The notes: generated by a model from the letters alone, not told the origin. DNA of 19,458 bases from Bacteroidota bacterium (GCA_018267435.1 JAFDYM010000098.1:1-19458); one strand, 5' to 3'; shown: positions 1 to 8,322, counted from the stretch's first letter. Numbers and translations are program-made.

Positions 1-989
1 AGATAAAAGCCGCTACCCCAACCAATGCCGAAGAGTTGGAGCAGTTTCGTATTAAATACCTTGGTACTAAAGGTATATTGAAGGACCTGTTCGGCGCTAT
101 GGGTACTTTGCCTAACGAGCGCAAGAAGGAGTACGGTCAGTTGATGAACGCTTTGAAGGCTGCCGCTGAAACGAAGTTGGAAGAGCTAAAAGCAACTTTC
201 GAAACAAAAGCAGCTAAGAGCGATATACCTGATTTGAGTGCACCTGCGTATAACTACCCAGTAGGTACGCGACATCCACTAGCTATAGTGCGCAACAAAA
301 TAACTGAGATATTCAGCCGCATTGGTTTTGCCATAGCAGATGGGCCTGAGATAGAGGACGACTGGCATAACTTTACGGCGCTTAACTTGCCAGAGGACCA
401 CCCTGCGCGCGATATGCAGGATACCTTCTTCCTTACCGAAGACAGGAACAACCTGCTACGTACACACACCAGCAGCGTACAGATACGTGTAATGGAAACG
501 CAGAAGCCCCCTATGCGCTACATATTCCCTGGCCGTGTATTTCGCAACGAGACTATAACAGCACGTGCGCACTGCACCTTCCACCAAGTAGAAGGCTTAT
601 ATATAGACGAGAACGTATCGTTTGCCGACCTAAAGCAAACCATGCTATACTTTGCACAGGAAATGTTTGGCCGCAACGTACAGATACGTTTCCGCCCTTC
701 TTTCTTCCCGTTTACCGAGCCTAGTGCCGAGGTAGATATATCGTGCTTTGTATGTGGCGGCAAAGGTTGCCCGGTGTGCAAGCATAGCGGCTGGGTAGAG
801 ATAGGCGGCTGCGGCATGGTAGATCCTGCTGTGATGGAGAACTGCAAAATAGACCCTAAAAAATATTCAGGCTTTGCTTTTGGTATGGGTATAGAGCGTA
901 TAACTATGTTGAAGTATCAAATCAACGACTTGCGCCTGTTCTTCGAAAATGATGTGCGCTTTTTGCAGCAGTTTGAAGATGCGGTGTAG
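1..989 (+). CDS. pheS: Phenylalanine--tRNA ligase alpha subunit, 5' end missing
   Basis: Catalytic alpha subunit of the cytoplasmic (alpha-beta)2 phenylalanyl-tRNA synthetase, which charges tRNA-Phe. The reading frame is open from base 3 to the stop at 987-989, with in-frame codons (IKAATPTNAEE) before the first possible start (TTG at 36), so the gene begins outside the window and only a few dozen N-terminal codons are missing. Visible are the coiled-coil tRNA-binding arm (about 36-230), class II motif 2 (VFRNETITARAHCTFHQVEG, about 537-596), the FTEPSAEVD core, and motif 3 (FGMGIERITMLKY, about 876-914). Four cysteines at 744-779 (C-x2-C-x4-C-x2-C) form a zinc-knuckle-like insertion before WVEIGGCGMVDP. 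Such an insertion occurs in PheS of several phyla but not in the E. coli protein. No pheT is adjacent; the next gene is convergent. The identification is very safe. Confidence 0.97.
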   Translation, partial: IKAATPTNAEELEQFRIKYLGTKGILKDLFGAMGTLPNERKKEYGQLMNALKAAAETKLEELKATFETKAAKSDIPDLSAPAYNYPVGTRHPLAIVRNKITEIFSRIGFAIADGPEIEDDWHNFTALNLPEDHPARDMQDTFFLTEDRNNLLRTHTSSVQIRVMETQKPPMRYIFPGRVFRNETITARAHCTFHQVEGLYIDENVSFADLKQTMLYFAQEMFGRNVQIRFRPSFFPFTEPSAEVDISCFVCGGKGCPVCKHSGWVEIGGCGMVDPAVMENCKIDPKKYSGFAFGMGIERITMLKYQINDLRLFFENDVRFLQQFEDAV

Positions 990-1041
990 CCGATGTTCGA
1001 CATGCGATAATTTGATATTCGATAAAGAGGACAAACAATAA

Positions 1042-1075
1042 AATGGCTGACAGAAATGTCGGCCATTATTGTTTT
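1042..1075. terminator. Bidirectional hairpin terminator between pheS and the GH16 gene
   Basis: A 10-bp stem, AATGGCTGAC (1042-1051) with GTCGGCCATT (1058-1067), has one G-T wobble and a 6-nt loop AGAAAT. T-rich sequence follows on the plus strand (ATTGTTTT), and on the minus strand the stem is followed by TTATTGTTT. The right arm overlaps the stop codon of the minus-strand gene, so one hairpin plausibly ends both convergent transcripts. Confidence 0.7.
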
Positions 1076-1890
1076 AGTCGCCATACCTTGATATAGTCCA
1101 CCTTAAAGCTTTTCGGAAATACATCCTTTTCCTTCGGTGGGCCACTAAAAGCAAGCCCGCTGCCAACTGCTAGGTTAACTATAAGGCGCTCTGGGCGTTT
1201 ATATTGGTTAGGGTAAGGGGTGCTAAATCGGAAAGTTTCCTTACCATCTACTTCAAATATTATCACATCGGGATACCAATAGCAAGTGAATGTATGGAAC
1301 TGTCTGCTGAAATTTTTGCTGGCGAACTTGGTCCACTTGCCACTACGTCGGTACTTTGTACTATCGTATGAGTGTACGCCACATGATGCCCGCTTTTGCC
1401 ACTCGCCGCGATATTCCATTATGTCTATTTCATCGGCAGGCCAGCCGCCATACAGCCAAAATGCAGGCCACATGCCCGCACCTTTAGGCATGCGGCAATG
1501 TATCTCGAATTTGCCGTACTTAAATTCCTGCTTGCTACATAGCATGCCTGAGGTGTAGTTATAGCTGGAAAGGTTTTGTCTGTTAGGGAAGGCAAATGTA
1601 TCAGCTAGTGTGGAGTCAATTTTTGCCGTTATGTTTTCGCGCCTCGCTATTAGCTGTAGTATGCCGCTGTCTATCTTTATGTTGCCGCGGTCTGTATAGT
1701 ATTCAAGCTCATGGTTGCTGCTTATGGTGCGTCCCCAAGTGTATTTGGTTTGCCATAGTTCTCGATTCAGCACCGTATCCTTAAACTCTTCATTCAAAAT
1801 CAGCTCAAAATTTTCTTGTGCTCCAGCATATTGCACAGAGAAGAGAATTAATGAAATCACTGACAAAAAAATGTAACCAAAGCTCTTCAT
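1066..1890 (-). CDS. Secreted glycoside hydrolase family 16 (beta-glucanase/laminarinase-like)
   Basis: A 274-aa protein with an N-terminal signal peptide (hydrophobic FLSVISLILFSV, then YAGAQ, cleavage probably near residue 24) and a single GH16 domain. The family signature EIDIME is at residues 154-159; E154 should be the nucleophile, D156 the helper and E159 the acid/base. WPAFWLYGG (141-149) before it and the beta-jelly-roll ending DYIKVWRL agree with the laminarinase branch of GH16, which cleaves beta-1,3 or beta-1,3/1,4 glucans by a retaining mechanism. Exact substrate cannot be read from sequence. The length fits a bare catalytic domain without carbohydrate-binding or sorting domain, so it is probably periplasmic or released. 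It diverges from the 5'-nucleotidase pair with only 21 bp between the two ATGs. Confidence 0.93.
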   Translation of the reverse strand: MKSFGYIFLSVISLILFSVQYAGAQENFELILNEEFKDTVLNRELWQTKYTWGRTISSNHELEYYTDRGNIKIDSGILQLIARRENITAKIDSTLADTFAFPNRQNLSSYNYTSGMLCSKQEFKYGKFEIHCRMPKGAGMWPAFWLYGGWPADEIDIMEYRGEWQKRASCGVHSYDSTKYRRSGKWTKFASKNFSRQFHTFTCYWYPDVIIFEVDGKETFRFSTPYPNQYKRPERLIVNLAVGSGLAFSGPPKEKDVFPKSFKVDYIKVWRLKQ

Positions 1891-1911
1891 AGTAGTATAT
1901 ATTTACGGAGT

Positions 1912-2655
1912 ATGCGCTTATTCAAATTTCTTCCCCTGCTGTTTATTATGCTTGCCAGTTGCAAGCAATATCTGCCCACACAGTATAGTTATAAAGATAG
2001 CAGGAATGTAGATAGCACTGTTACGTCTCTCGCTAAGATTGAAAACATTATTCGGCCATACAAAACAGCGCTTGATAAAGAGATGAACGTAGTAATAGGC
2101 TATGCCGATACTATGCTTACCAAAACACAACCCGAAAGCGACCTTGGTAACTGGATGTGCGATGTAATGCTTGCCAAAAGCAAAGACTACTATAAGGCAG
2201 ATGTTGACTTTACATTTTTGAACCATGGGGGCATACGCTTGCCTAGCTTAGCCAAAGGTGATATAACCTATGGTAAAATGATAGAGTTGATGCCTTTCGA
2301 TAACCGCATAGTTATAATGCAGATAAAGGGCACTACTATCGATTCTTTGTTCAACCACATAGCAAGCAAAGGAGGTTGGCATGTAAGCAAAGGTACCAGC
2401 TATGCCATAAGCAATGGTAGTGCATTCGATATAAGAATAAACGGCGAACCGCTGAAGATGGACCGCATATATACACTTGCTGTGAGCGACTACCTAGCAC
2501 AAGGCGGCGATAACTGCACCATGCTAAAAGGCATACCGTATATAGATACACGCAAAACGCTGCGCGATGCGTTGATAGAGGGATTGAAAGAAGCTACTGC
2601 ACGCGGCGAGCACGTACGTAGTATAATAGAAGGCCGCGTAATAAAACTGAACTAA
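1912..2655 (+). CDS. 5'-nucleotidase C-terminal-domain lipoprotein
   Basis: A 247-aa lipoprotein: signal MRLFKFLPLLFIML with lipobox L14-A-S-C17, so it is probably anchored to a periplasmic face of the membrane. The rest is the substrate-binding 5_nucleotid_C domain found at the C-terminus of UshA-like nucleotidases: SDLGNWMCDVML (76-87), FLNHGGIRLP (102-111), GDITYGKMIELMPFDN (116-131) and VSDYLAQGGDN (191-201). It lacks the metallophosphoesterase domain, which is encoded by the next gene one nucleotide downstream. The two presumably reconstitute one nucleotide/sugar-nucleotide hydrolase, with this subunit holding the nucleobase. The C-domain gene comes first, the reverse of the domain order in the one-chain enzyme. 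The start was chosen because it gives a clean lipoprotein signal. Confidence 0.92.
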   Translation: MRLFKFLPLLFIMLASCKQYLPTQYSYKDSRNVDSTVTSLAKIENIIRPYKTALDKEMNVVIGYADTMLTKTQPESDLGNWMCDVMLAKSKDYYKADVDFTFLNHGGIRLPSLAKGDITYGKMIELMPFDNRIVIMQIKGTTIDSLFNHIASKGGWHVSKGTSYAISNGSAFDIRINGEPLKMDRIYTLAVSDYLAQGGDNCTMLKGIPYIDTRKTLRDALIEGLKEATARGEHVRSIIEGRVIKLN

Positions 2656-2656
2656 G

Positions 2657-3574
2657 ATGAAGCGTAAGGACTTTATACGATATACTGGCGCAGGTGCTGT
2701 GCTACTAGGTGCAGGCAGTTTTCCTTACGAGGCATTGGCCGCGGGCGATGCTACTAAGTTGACCCTACTACATACAAATGACCAGCATAGTAGAATAGAA
2801 CCCTTCCCTATGGATGGTGGTAAGTACCAAGGACTAGGTGGCTTTGCAAGGCGAGCAGCATTAATAAATAGTATACGCAGCGAAGAGAAGCATGTAATGC
2901 TTCTAGATAGCGGCGATGTATTTCAAGGCACACCGTACTTTAATAAGTATCTAGGCGAGCTGGAGATAAAGCTGATGAGCGAAATGAAGTATGATGCTTC
3001 TACTTTCGGTAACCACGACTTTGATGCTGGTATGGCAGGCTTTGCAAAGCAGTATGCACATGCCAACTTCCCTTTTCTGAATGCCAACTATAACTTTAAA
3101 AATACGCTGCTGGAAGGTAAGATAGATGAGTATAAAATATTTAAGCGTGGCAACATCAAAGTTGGCGTGTTTGGTATAGGTATAGAGCTAGATGGACTAG
3201 TGCCACCTGACCTATATGGCGAAACAAAGTACAATGACCCTATAAGTAATGCCAATAGGGTCGCTGCTATATTAAAGCACGACCACAAGTGTAACTTGGT
3301 TATATGTCTATCGCACCTAGGTTATAAATACGATACTAACAAAGTGAGTGATGTGGCGATGGCGCAACAAACAAGCAATATTGATGTGATATTGGGTGGG
3401 CATACGCACACATTATTTGCCAAACCTGAGGAATATCAGAACGCTGCTGGGCAAAAAACTATCGTAAATCAGGTAGGATGGGCAGGTATTTATTTAGGGC
3501 GGTTAGATTTTTATTTCGAGGAAAAGAAAAACGCATTACTTATTTCGGGTATACCAAAGCTTGTATCTGAGTAG
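2657..3574 (+). CDS. Metallophosphoesterase (5'-nucleotidase N-terminal domain)
   Basis: A 305-aa protein with the dinuclear-metal phosphoesterase domain of the UshA/5'-nucleotidase family. Ligand motifs appear in order: LLHTNDQHS (D42, H44), DSGDVFQGTP (D87), FGNHDFD (N119, H120), CLSHLG (H220) and GGHTHT (H249, H251). The N-terminus MKRKDFIRYTGAG followed by a hydrophobic stretch and ALAA looks like a Tat-type signal but lacks strict twin arginines; export by Tat or Sec is inferred. It starts one base after the stop of the C-domain lipoprotein gene, so translational coupling is likely. It likely hydrolyses 5'-nucleotides or nucleotide sugars in the periplasm for phosphate and nucleoside recovery. 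It lacks the C-terminal domain of one-chain enzymes. Confidence 0.93.
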   Translation: MKRKDFIRYTGAGAVLLGAGSFPYEALAAGDATKLTLLHTNDQHSRIEPFPMDGGKYQGLGGFARRAALINSIRSEEKHVMLLDSGDVFQGTPYFNKYLGELEIKLMSEMKYDASTFGNHDFDAGMAGFAKQYAHANFPFLNANYNFKNTLLEGKIDEYKIFKRGNIKVGVFGIGIELDGLVPPDLYGETKYNDPISNANRVAAILKHDHKCNLVICLSHLGYKYDTNKVSDVAMAQQTSNIDVILGGHTHTLFAKPEEYQNAAGQKTIVNQVGWAGIYLGRLDFYFEEKKNALLISGIPKLVSE

Positions 3575-3776
3575 TTTTCAGAGGGGTAATTGTTTTAATT
3601 TAAAAAGTAAAAGAAAAAGCAGTTTTTCAAAATTATTTTACAAACCTGCACCCGAAACTTTTTCTACATTATCAAGAGCAAAAAAATTTTTTTTTACACA
3701 ACGTTTTTTCATTTTCACATCACCTTTCAACACACAACAAACATTTTACTTAACCCCTTTTAAACTACACGATAGC

Positions 3777-5216
3777 ATGAAGGAAAAATCGGCAAGCGCT
3801 GTTTGGAACGACTGTCTCGAAATCATAAAAGACAATGTTAGTGCCCAAAGTTTCAAAACATGGTTCGAACCGATAAGGCCTGTAGAGTTAAAGGGAACTG
3901 TACTTACTATACAAGTACCATCTCAGTTTTTTTACGAGTGGTTAGAAGAGCATTACGTTTCATTGTTGCGCAAAACGATAAAGCGCGAGTTGGGCAACAA
4001 TGCAAGGCTTGAATACCGTATAGTAGTTGAAAATTCTTCAAACGGTTCTACTCCATCTACAGTTGATTATCCGAACTACAATTCTGGCAACAACTCTAAC
4101 CCTGATGTTGGTTTCCCTTATTTCTTAACCGGCAACCAAATCAAGAACCCGTTTGTAATACCGGGCTTGAAAAAGATCAACATCGATTCTCAGTTGAATG
4201 CGAACTACAACTTCGATTCATTTGTAGAAGGCGATTGCAACAGGTTGGCGCGTAGCGCAGGTTATGCTGTGGCGCAAAAGCCAGGTGGTACTGCATTCAA
4301 TCCATTAGTAGCTTATGGCGGTGTAGGTTTGGGTAAAACCCACTTAGCACAAGCTATAGGTAACGAGGTGAAACAGAACTTCCCTAACAAGACTGTACTA
4401 TATGTAAGCAGCGAGAAGTTTACCAACCAATTCTTTGATGCGGTGAAGAATAACTCGGTGAACGACTTCGTACACTTCTACCAATTGATAGATGTATTGA
4501 TAGTTGACGATATCCAGTTCTTTGGCAACAAAGAGAAAACTCAGGATATATTCTTCCATATATTCAACCACTTGCACCAGAATGGTAAGCAGTTGGTACT
4601 AACTAGCGACCGCCCTCCGCGCGACCTAGAAGGCATGGAAGAAAGGTTGCTATCTCGTTTCAAATGGGGCTTGAGCGCAGACCTACAGGTGCCAGACTTT
4701 GAAACACGTATAGCAATACTTGAGAAGAAGATGTATGCCGATGGTATAGAGCTACCACGCGAAGTAGTTGAGTTTGTAGCTTACAACATCAACACCAACG
4801 TGCGCGAACTTGAAGCTGCATTGATATCGTTGCTTGCGCAAGCATCGTTGAACAAGAAAGAGGTTGACCTTGACTTGGCGAAGAAGATAATCAAGAACTT
4901 CGTTAAGAGTATCTCTCGCGAAGTGTCTATAGACTATATACAGAAAACTGTATGTGATTACTTCAACGTACAAGTGGATATGCTACGCGAGAAAACCCGC
5001 AAGCGTATGATAGTACAGGCGCGCCAGCTTTCTATGTTCCTAGCTAAGAACTATACTAAGAACTCGCTAAAGGTGATAGGAAAGCACTTCGGTGGCCGCG
5101 ACCACAGTACCGTTATACATAGCTGCCAAGCCGTGCAGAACTTGATTGATACCGATCAGGAATTCCGCGAGGCAGTAGCCGATATACAGAAGAAAATTCA
5201 AATGAGTATATCGTAA
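3777..5216 (+). CDS. dnaA: Chromosomal replication initiator protein DnaA
   Basis: AAA+ initiator that binds oriC and opens the duplex. The ATG at 3777 gives 479 aa starting MKEKSASAVWNDCLEII, a typical domain I (residues 1-85). Domain II is an Asn/Ser-rich linker (86-120). Domain III has Walker A GGVGLGKT (181-188), Walker B VLIVDDIQFF (240-249) and NVRELEAAL (341-349). Domain IV ends with the signature GGRDHSTVIHSC (439-450), which reads the DnaA box. The frame stays open for 72 more codons upstream to 3561, but those encode a Lys/Phe/Ser-rich stretch unlike DnaA in AT-rich DNA, so I reject that longer start. The 202-bp leader (3575-3776) is very AT-rich and presumably carries the promoter; I see no TTATCCACA boxes there. 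A terminator follows. Confidence 0.98.
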   Translation: MKEKSASAVWNDCLEIIKDNVSAQSFKTWFEPIRPVELKGTVLTIQVPSQFFYEWLEEHYVSLLRKTIKRELGNNARLEYRIVVENSSNGSTPSTVDYPNYNSGNNSNPDVGFPYFLTGNQIKNPFVIPGLKKINIDSQLNANYNFDSFVEGDCNRLARSAGYAVAQKPGGTAFNPLVAYGGVGLGKTHLAQAIGNEVKQNFPNKTVLYVSSEKFTNQFFDAVKNNSVNDFVHFYQLIDVLIVDDIQFFGNKEKTQDIFFHIFNHLHQNGKQLVLTSDRPPRDLEGMEERLLSRFKWGLSADLQVPDFETRIAILEKKMYADGIELPREVVEFVAYNINTNVRELEAALISLLAQASLNKKEVDLDLAKKIIKNFVKSISREVSIDYIQKTVCDYFNVQVDMLREKTRKRMIVQARQLSMFLAKNYTKNSLKVIGKHFGGRDHSTVIHSCQAVQNLIDTDQEFREAVADIQKKIQMSIS

Positions 5217-5247
5217 CAACCAAGTGCGATACAAGCAGGAGACGAAG

Positions 5248-5279
5248 AATCCTTCCTATTTATTTAGGGAGGATTTTTT
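5248..5279 (+). terminator. Rho-independent terminator of dnaA
   Basis: Stem AATCCTTCCTA (5248-5258) pairs with TAGGGAGGATT (5265-5275), 11 bp with one G-T wobble, around the loop TTTATT and followed by a run of T residues. It lies 31 nt after the dnaA stop codon and is correctly oriented for it. Confidence 0.88.
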
Positions 5280-5345
5280 GCTTTTTGGCCTATTGCTCCA
5301 CCCTTCCCCAATACACTTCGCACCCCTAAAATGCCGTTTCGCCGA

Positions 5346-5415
5346 ATAGTTGACGGGAAATACTGTTGCAGTTCTACAATATTCTTATTTTTGAATCGTT
5401 GATAATGTCAACTAT
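5346..5415. promoter_or_regulatory. Putative MarR operator: inverted 9-bp repeats around the promoter
   Basis: ATAGTTGAC (5346-5354) is the exact reverse complement of GTCAACTAT (5407-5415). The right copy is also half of a local dyad GTTGA-N5-TCAAC (5398-5412), ending 6 bp before the MarR start codon at 5419. The predicted promoter (5366-5393) lies between the outer arms. A dimeric winged-helix protein bound here would block transcription, which fits autorepression of the marR-efflux operon. From memory, GTTGA half-sites resemble those reported for MexR, a MarR-family repressor of an RND operon. The binding role is inference. Confidence 0.55.
5366..5393 (+). promoter_or_regulatory. Bacteroidetes-type promoter of the marR-efflux operon
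   Basis: TTG at 5366-5368 and TATTTTTG at 5386-5393 (perfect TAnnTTTG) are separated by 17 bp, slightly shorter than the usual spacing for the Bacteroidetes primary sigma factor. A start site near 5400 would give a leader of about 20 nt before the MarR ATG. Confidence 0.55.
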
Positions 5416-5418
5416 ATT

Positions 5419-5859
5419 ATGGAAGAGGGAAAAACAGAACAATCGGTGGGCTTTCAATTCGGAGAGTTTATGCGTGTGTTCCGCAAGGTGGTGGTAAAAC
5501 GCTTTCAGGAACGCGAAACAGACATAACGCTGGAACAGTTTGGCATTTTGGTAAAGCTAATGGAAGACGGCATGCAAACGCAAACGGATATAGCCGGTGC
5601 CGTGGGTATGGATAAATCGGCCGTGCTGCGTATAGTAGATGTGCTGGAAGAAAAAAAATATGTAGAGCGTGTAAACGACAGTGAAGACAGGAGAAAGAAA
5701 ACCTTAGCGCTTACAAAAAGGGGCAAGGCTAAAATAGAAGATGCAGGTAAGCTATTTAGCACGGTAATAGAGGATATAAGTGCCGGTGTAAAAGAAAGTG
5801 ACATGAAGAGCTTTATGAAAACACTTGGCCGAATGAAAGAGAACGCGGAACAACTATAA
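5419..5859 (+). CDS. MarR-family transcriptional regulator
   Basis: A 146-aa winged-helix repressor. The core is LEQFGILVKLMEDG (38-51), a helix-turn-helix TQTDIAGAVGMDKSAVLRIV (54-73), and a basic wing NDSEDRRKKTLALT (86-99) followed by the typical KRGKAKIEDA helix. Terminal helices (11-35 and 115-146) should form the dimer interface. It is the first gene of an operon with three efflux components (36 nt to the next start), so it most likely represses its own operon and is relieved by a small-molecule substrate of the pump or by oxidation; no Cys is present, which argues against a thiol switch. Upstream GTTGA/TCAAC repeats are its likely binding site. The start is the ATG directly after this operator. 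Confidence 0.93.
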   Translation: MEEGKTEQSVGFQFGEFMRVFRKVVVKRFQERETDITLEQFGILVKLMEDGMQTQTDIAGAVGMDKSAVLRIVDVLEEKKYVERVNDSEDRRKKTLALTKRGKAKIEDAGKLFSTVIEDISAGVKESDMKSFMKTLGRMKENAEQL

Positions 5860-5895
5860 TTTGAAGAATAAGCTAAAACCAATAAGAGTAATAAA

Positions 5896-7245
5896 ATGAA
5901 ATCTTTAAAAGGATTAGTACTGGCCGGCTTGCTGCTAACAGGCACCATGGCGCAGGCACAAAGCACTGAAACAAGGAGCGTGATGAATTTAAAAGAGTGT
6001 ATAGAATACACCTTGCAGCACAATCCTACCATACCTATTTATAATAACGACATTAAAACTGCCAACCAGCGCAAAATAGAGGCCCTTTCGGGCTATATGC
6101 CGCAGGTGAATGGTAGTATGGCGTGGGATGATAACTTGAAAAGGCAGGTAACGGTTTTACCTGGTGCCTTGTTAGGTCAGCAAGAAGATTTACGTGTGCA
6201 GTTTGGTAACCAGTACAACACCAACGCATATATACAAGCCGACCAGGCTATATACGACCAAACCTTGCTTTCGGGCCTACAAGGTATAAAGCCGAATATT
6301 GAAGCGGCACAGTTGAAGAAGGAGCAGAACGACGACAATATTATATACAATACAGCGGTATCATACTATCAAGTTATAACCTACCAAGAGCAGTATAAAC
6401 TACTTAGCGAGAACGAGAAGAAGTTTGGCGAGTTGGCTCGCATACAACAGCTGCAGTACGATAAAGGTGTGTTGAAGAAAGCAGATTTCGACCGCGTAAA
6501 GGTGGCGCTTACCAACATACAATCTCAAAAGAAATTTGTAGAAACCAGCATGCAGCTATCGCTTAACAGGCTGAAAAACTACATGGGTATGAACCTAGAT
6601 GAAACCCTTGTACTTGCCGACTCTGCAGCATCCCTACAAGAAATTACCCTACCAGCACAGAATGATTTTAGCGCCAAGAACACTTGGGATATGAAAATTC
6701 TTGCTAAGAATCTAGAACTGCAAGAAGTACAGTTGAAGCGTGCACGTGCAGGATATTTCCCTACGCTTGGTTTCTATGCGCGCTATGGCGGACAAAGCTT
6801 TGGTAACGAGTTTAAGCAATCGTTTACTAACTGGGTTGATTACTCGGCTATAGGCTTGCGCTTGAACGTGCCAATATTCGATGGTTTGCGCAAGGCTAGT
6901 CAGGTAAAACAGAACTCGCTTACAGTAAGCAACATTAGGCAGAACTTGATAATAACAGAGAATGGCATGAAGTTGCAAAACGAGAATGCCAACTTACAGT
7001 TATTGAACTCATACACTACCCTGCAAAGTAATAAGAACAACCTAGAACTAGCGAAGGAAGTGTTCGACAATACAACAGTACAATATCAAAACGGTGTGGC
7101 TTCATTGTCGGACCTATTGAATGCCGACTACTCGTTTAAAGAGGCGCAAACGAACTATTTGAACTCGTTGGTTAATGCACTTATAGCGAAAGTAGAAGTA
7201 GAGAAAAGCAAAGGAAACCTGAAACAATACATAAATAACTTTTAA
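5896..7245 (+). CDS. TolC-family outer-membrane efflux protein
   Basis: A 449-aa outer-membrane channel of a tripartite efflux pump. There is a signal peptide (MKSLKGLVLAGLLLTGTMAQA, cleavage probably after A21), then two outer-membrane efflux protein repeats, each beginning with a long helical segment (around residues 30-230 and 240-449). MNLKECIEYTLQHNPTI is the usual first-helix motif, and QNGVASLSDLLNADYSFKEA near the C-terminus is the equivalent motif of the second repeat. Length is normal for the family. It lies between the MarR regulator and the adaptor (15 nt to the next start). It forms the trimeric exit duct for substrates delivered by the RND pump. Confidence 0.95.
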   Translation: MKSLKGLVLAGLLLTGTMAQAQSTETRSVMNLKECIEYTLQHNPTIPIYNNDIKTANQRKIEALSGYMPQVNGSMAWDDNLKRQVTVLPGALLGQQEDLRVQFGNQYNTNAYIQADQAIYDQTLLSGLQGIKPNIEAAQLKKEQNDDNIIYNTAVSYYQVITYQEQYKLLSENEKKFGELARIQQLQYDKGVLKKADFDRVKVALTNIQSQKKFVETSMQLSLNRLKNYMGMNLDETLVLADSAASLQEITLPAQNDFSAKNTWDMKILAKNLELQEVQLKRARAGYFPTLGFYARYGGQSFGNEFKQSFTNWVDYSAIGLRLNVPIFDGLRKASQVKQNSLTVSNIRQNLIITENGMKLQNENANLQLLNSYTTLQSNKNNLELAKEVFDNTTVQYQNGVASLSDLLNADYSFKEAQTNYLNSLVNALIAKVEVEKSKGNLKQYINNF

Positions 7246-7260
7246 TACACGTAGATAAAA

Positions 7261-8322
7261 ATGAGAAAGAGCACCATCATCACTGTAATAGTTGTACTTG
7301 CGGTAGCAGGCGCAGTAGCTTTTACGCTAGCACGGAACAAGAAGGAAATTAATAGCCGCAACAAAGTAGTTGACCGTAGCAATATTGCTATACCAGTATC
7401 GGTTACTAAGGCATTTGTAGGTAGTGCAGGTAGCGAGTTTAGCTTGCCAGCAGTAACACAAGCCGAAAACGAAGCTGATGTAGTAGTAAACTCTCAAGGT
7501 AAATTGACCGAGCTAAACATACGTTTGGGTAGCACCGTTAGCAAAGGTCAATTATTAGGCAAGGTTGATACCAAGCTGCAGGAATTGAACTTGAAAGCAA
7601 GTAGCCTAAGCCAAGAAAAACTTGCGAAAGACTATGACCGCTACAATGAATTGTATAAAGGCAACGCAGCTACCGAGGCAAATGTAACCGACGTAAAATA
7701 TAACTACGAGAACACGAAAGTGCAGGTAGAACAGATTAAGCAACAAATAGCAAATGCAAACATTGTTGCTCCGCTATCAGGTACTATAGTAAGGAAGAAC
7801 CTTGAAGAAGGTGAGTTTGTAAACCCGGGTACAGTAATAGCAACCATAGTAGATGTAAGCAAGCTAAAGGCTACCGTAATGGTAAGCGAAAGCGATGTGT
7901 ATAAATTGAAGAATGGTGCAGCGGTAAACATTACTACCGATATATACCCTGAGAAAGTATTTAAAGGTACTATACGCTACATAAGCCCAGTGGGCGACGA
8001 TGCGCACAACTACCCTGTAGAGATAACGCTAACCAACGATGCCAAGGCGCAGGTTAAGGCAGGTACTTTTATCCGTGTGTCGTTCGATATAAAGGGCAGC
8101 ACCAATACTTTACAGATACCTAAAATAGCACTGGTAGAAGGTTTGAAGAATCCTTACGTATATGTACTGAATGGCAATAAGGCAGCAGTGAGGAAACTGG
8201 TACTAGGTAGAGAGATAGGTGAGAACGTAGAAGTGCTTAGCGGCTTGCAGGAAGGTGAAGATGTAATAAGCAGCGGCCAAATAAACCTAGTAGAAGGCAG
8301 CATAGTAAGCATAGTGAAGTAA
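7261..8322 (+). CDS. RND efflux periplasmic adaptor (membrane-fusion protein, HlyD/AcrA type)
   Basis: A 353-aa adaptor linking the inner-membrane pump to the outer-membrane channel. An N-terminal membrane anchor (about residues 5-23, with no lipobox cysteine) is followed by the split lipoyl/barrel-sandwich domain (VVVNSQGKLTELNIRLGSTV at about 75-94, then IVAPLSGTIVRKNLEEGEFV at about 167-186). Between these halves lies a short alpha-helical hairpin (about 100-165), then beta-barrel and membrane-proximal domains (VSESDVYKLKNG to the C-terminus). The hairpin is short compared with AcrA, as is common for Bacteroidetes adaptors. Order channel-adaptor-pump with short gaps (15 and 36 nt) indicates a single transcript. 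Confidence 0.95.
   Translation: MRKSTIITVIVVLAVAGAVAFTLARNKKEINSRNKVVDRSNIAIPVSVTKAFVGSAGSEFSLPAVTQAENEADVVVNSQGKLTELNIRLGSTVSKGQLLGKVDTKLQELNLKASSLSQEKLAKDYDRYNELYKGNAATEANVTDVKYNYENTKVQVEQIKQQIANANIVAPLSGTIVRKNLEEGEFVNPGTVIATIVDVSKLKATVMVSESDVYKLKNGAAVNITTDIYPEKVFKGTIRYISPVGDDAHNYPVEITLTNDAKAQVKAGTFIRVSFDIKGSTNTLQIPKIALVEGLKNPYVYVLNGNKAAVRKLVLGREIGENVEVLSGLQEGEDVISSGQINLVEGSIVSIVK

Noticed and set aside
3561..3776. 72-codon upstream extension of the dnaA frame
   Set aside because: It encodes a Lys/Phe/Ser-rich stretch in AT-rich DNA without resemblance to DnaA domain I, which starts cleanly at 3777; treated as leader.
3575..3776. Possible oriC next to dnaA
   Set aside because: The stretch is AT-rich but has no TTATCCACA-like boxes; the nearest (TTATCAAGA) has two mismatches and is single.
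5505..6032. 175-codon minus-strand frame over marR and the TolC-like gene
   Set aside because: Ser/Leu-rich antisense shadow crossing two real genes.
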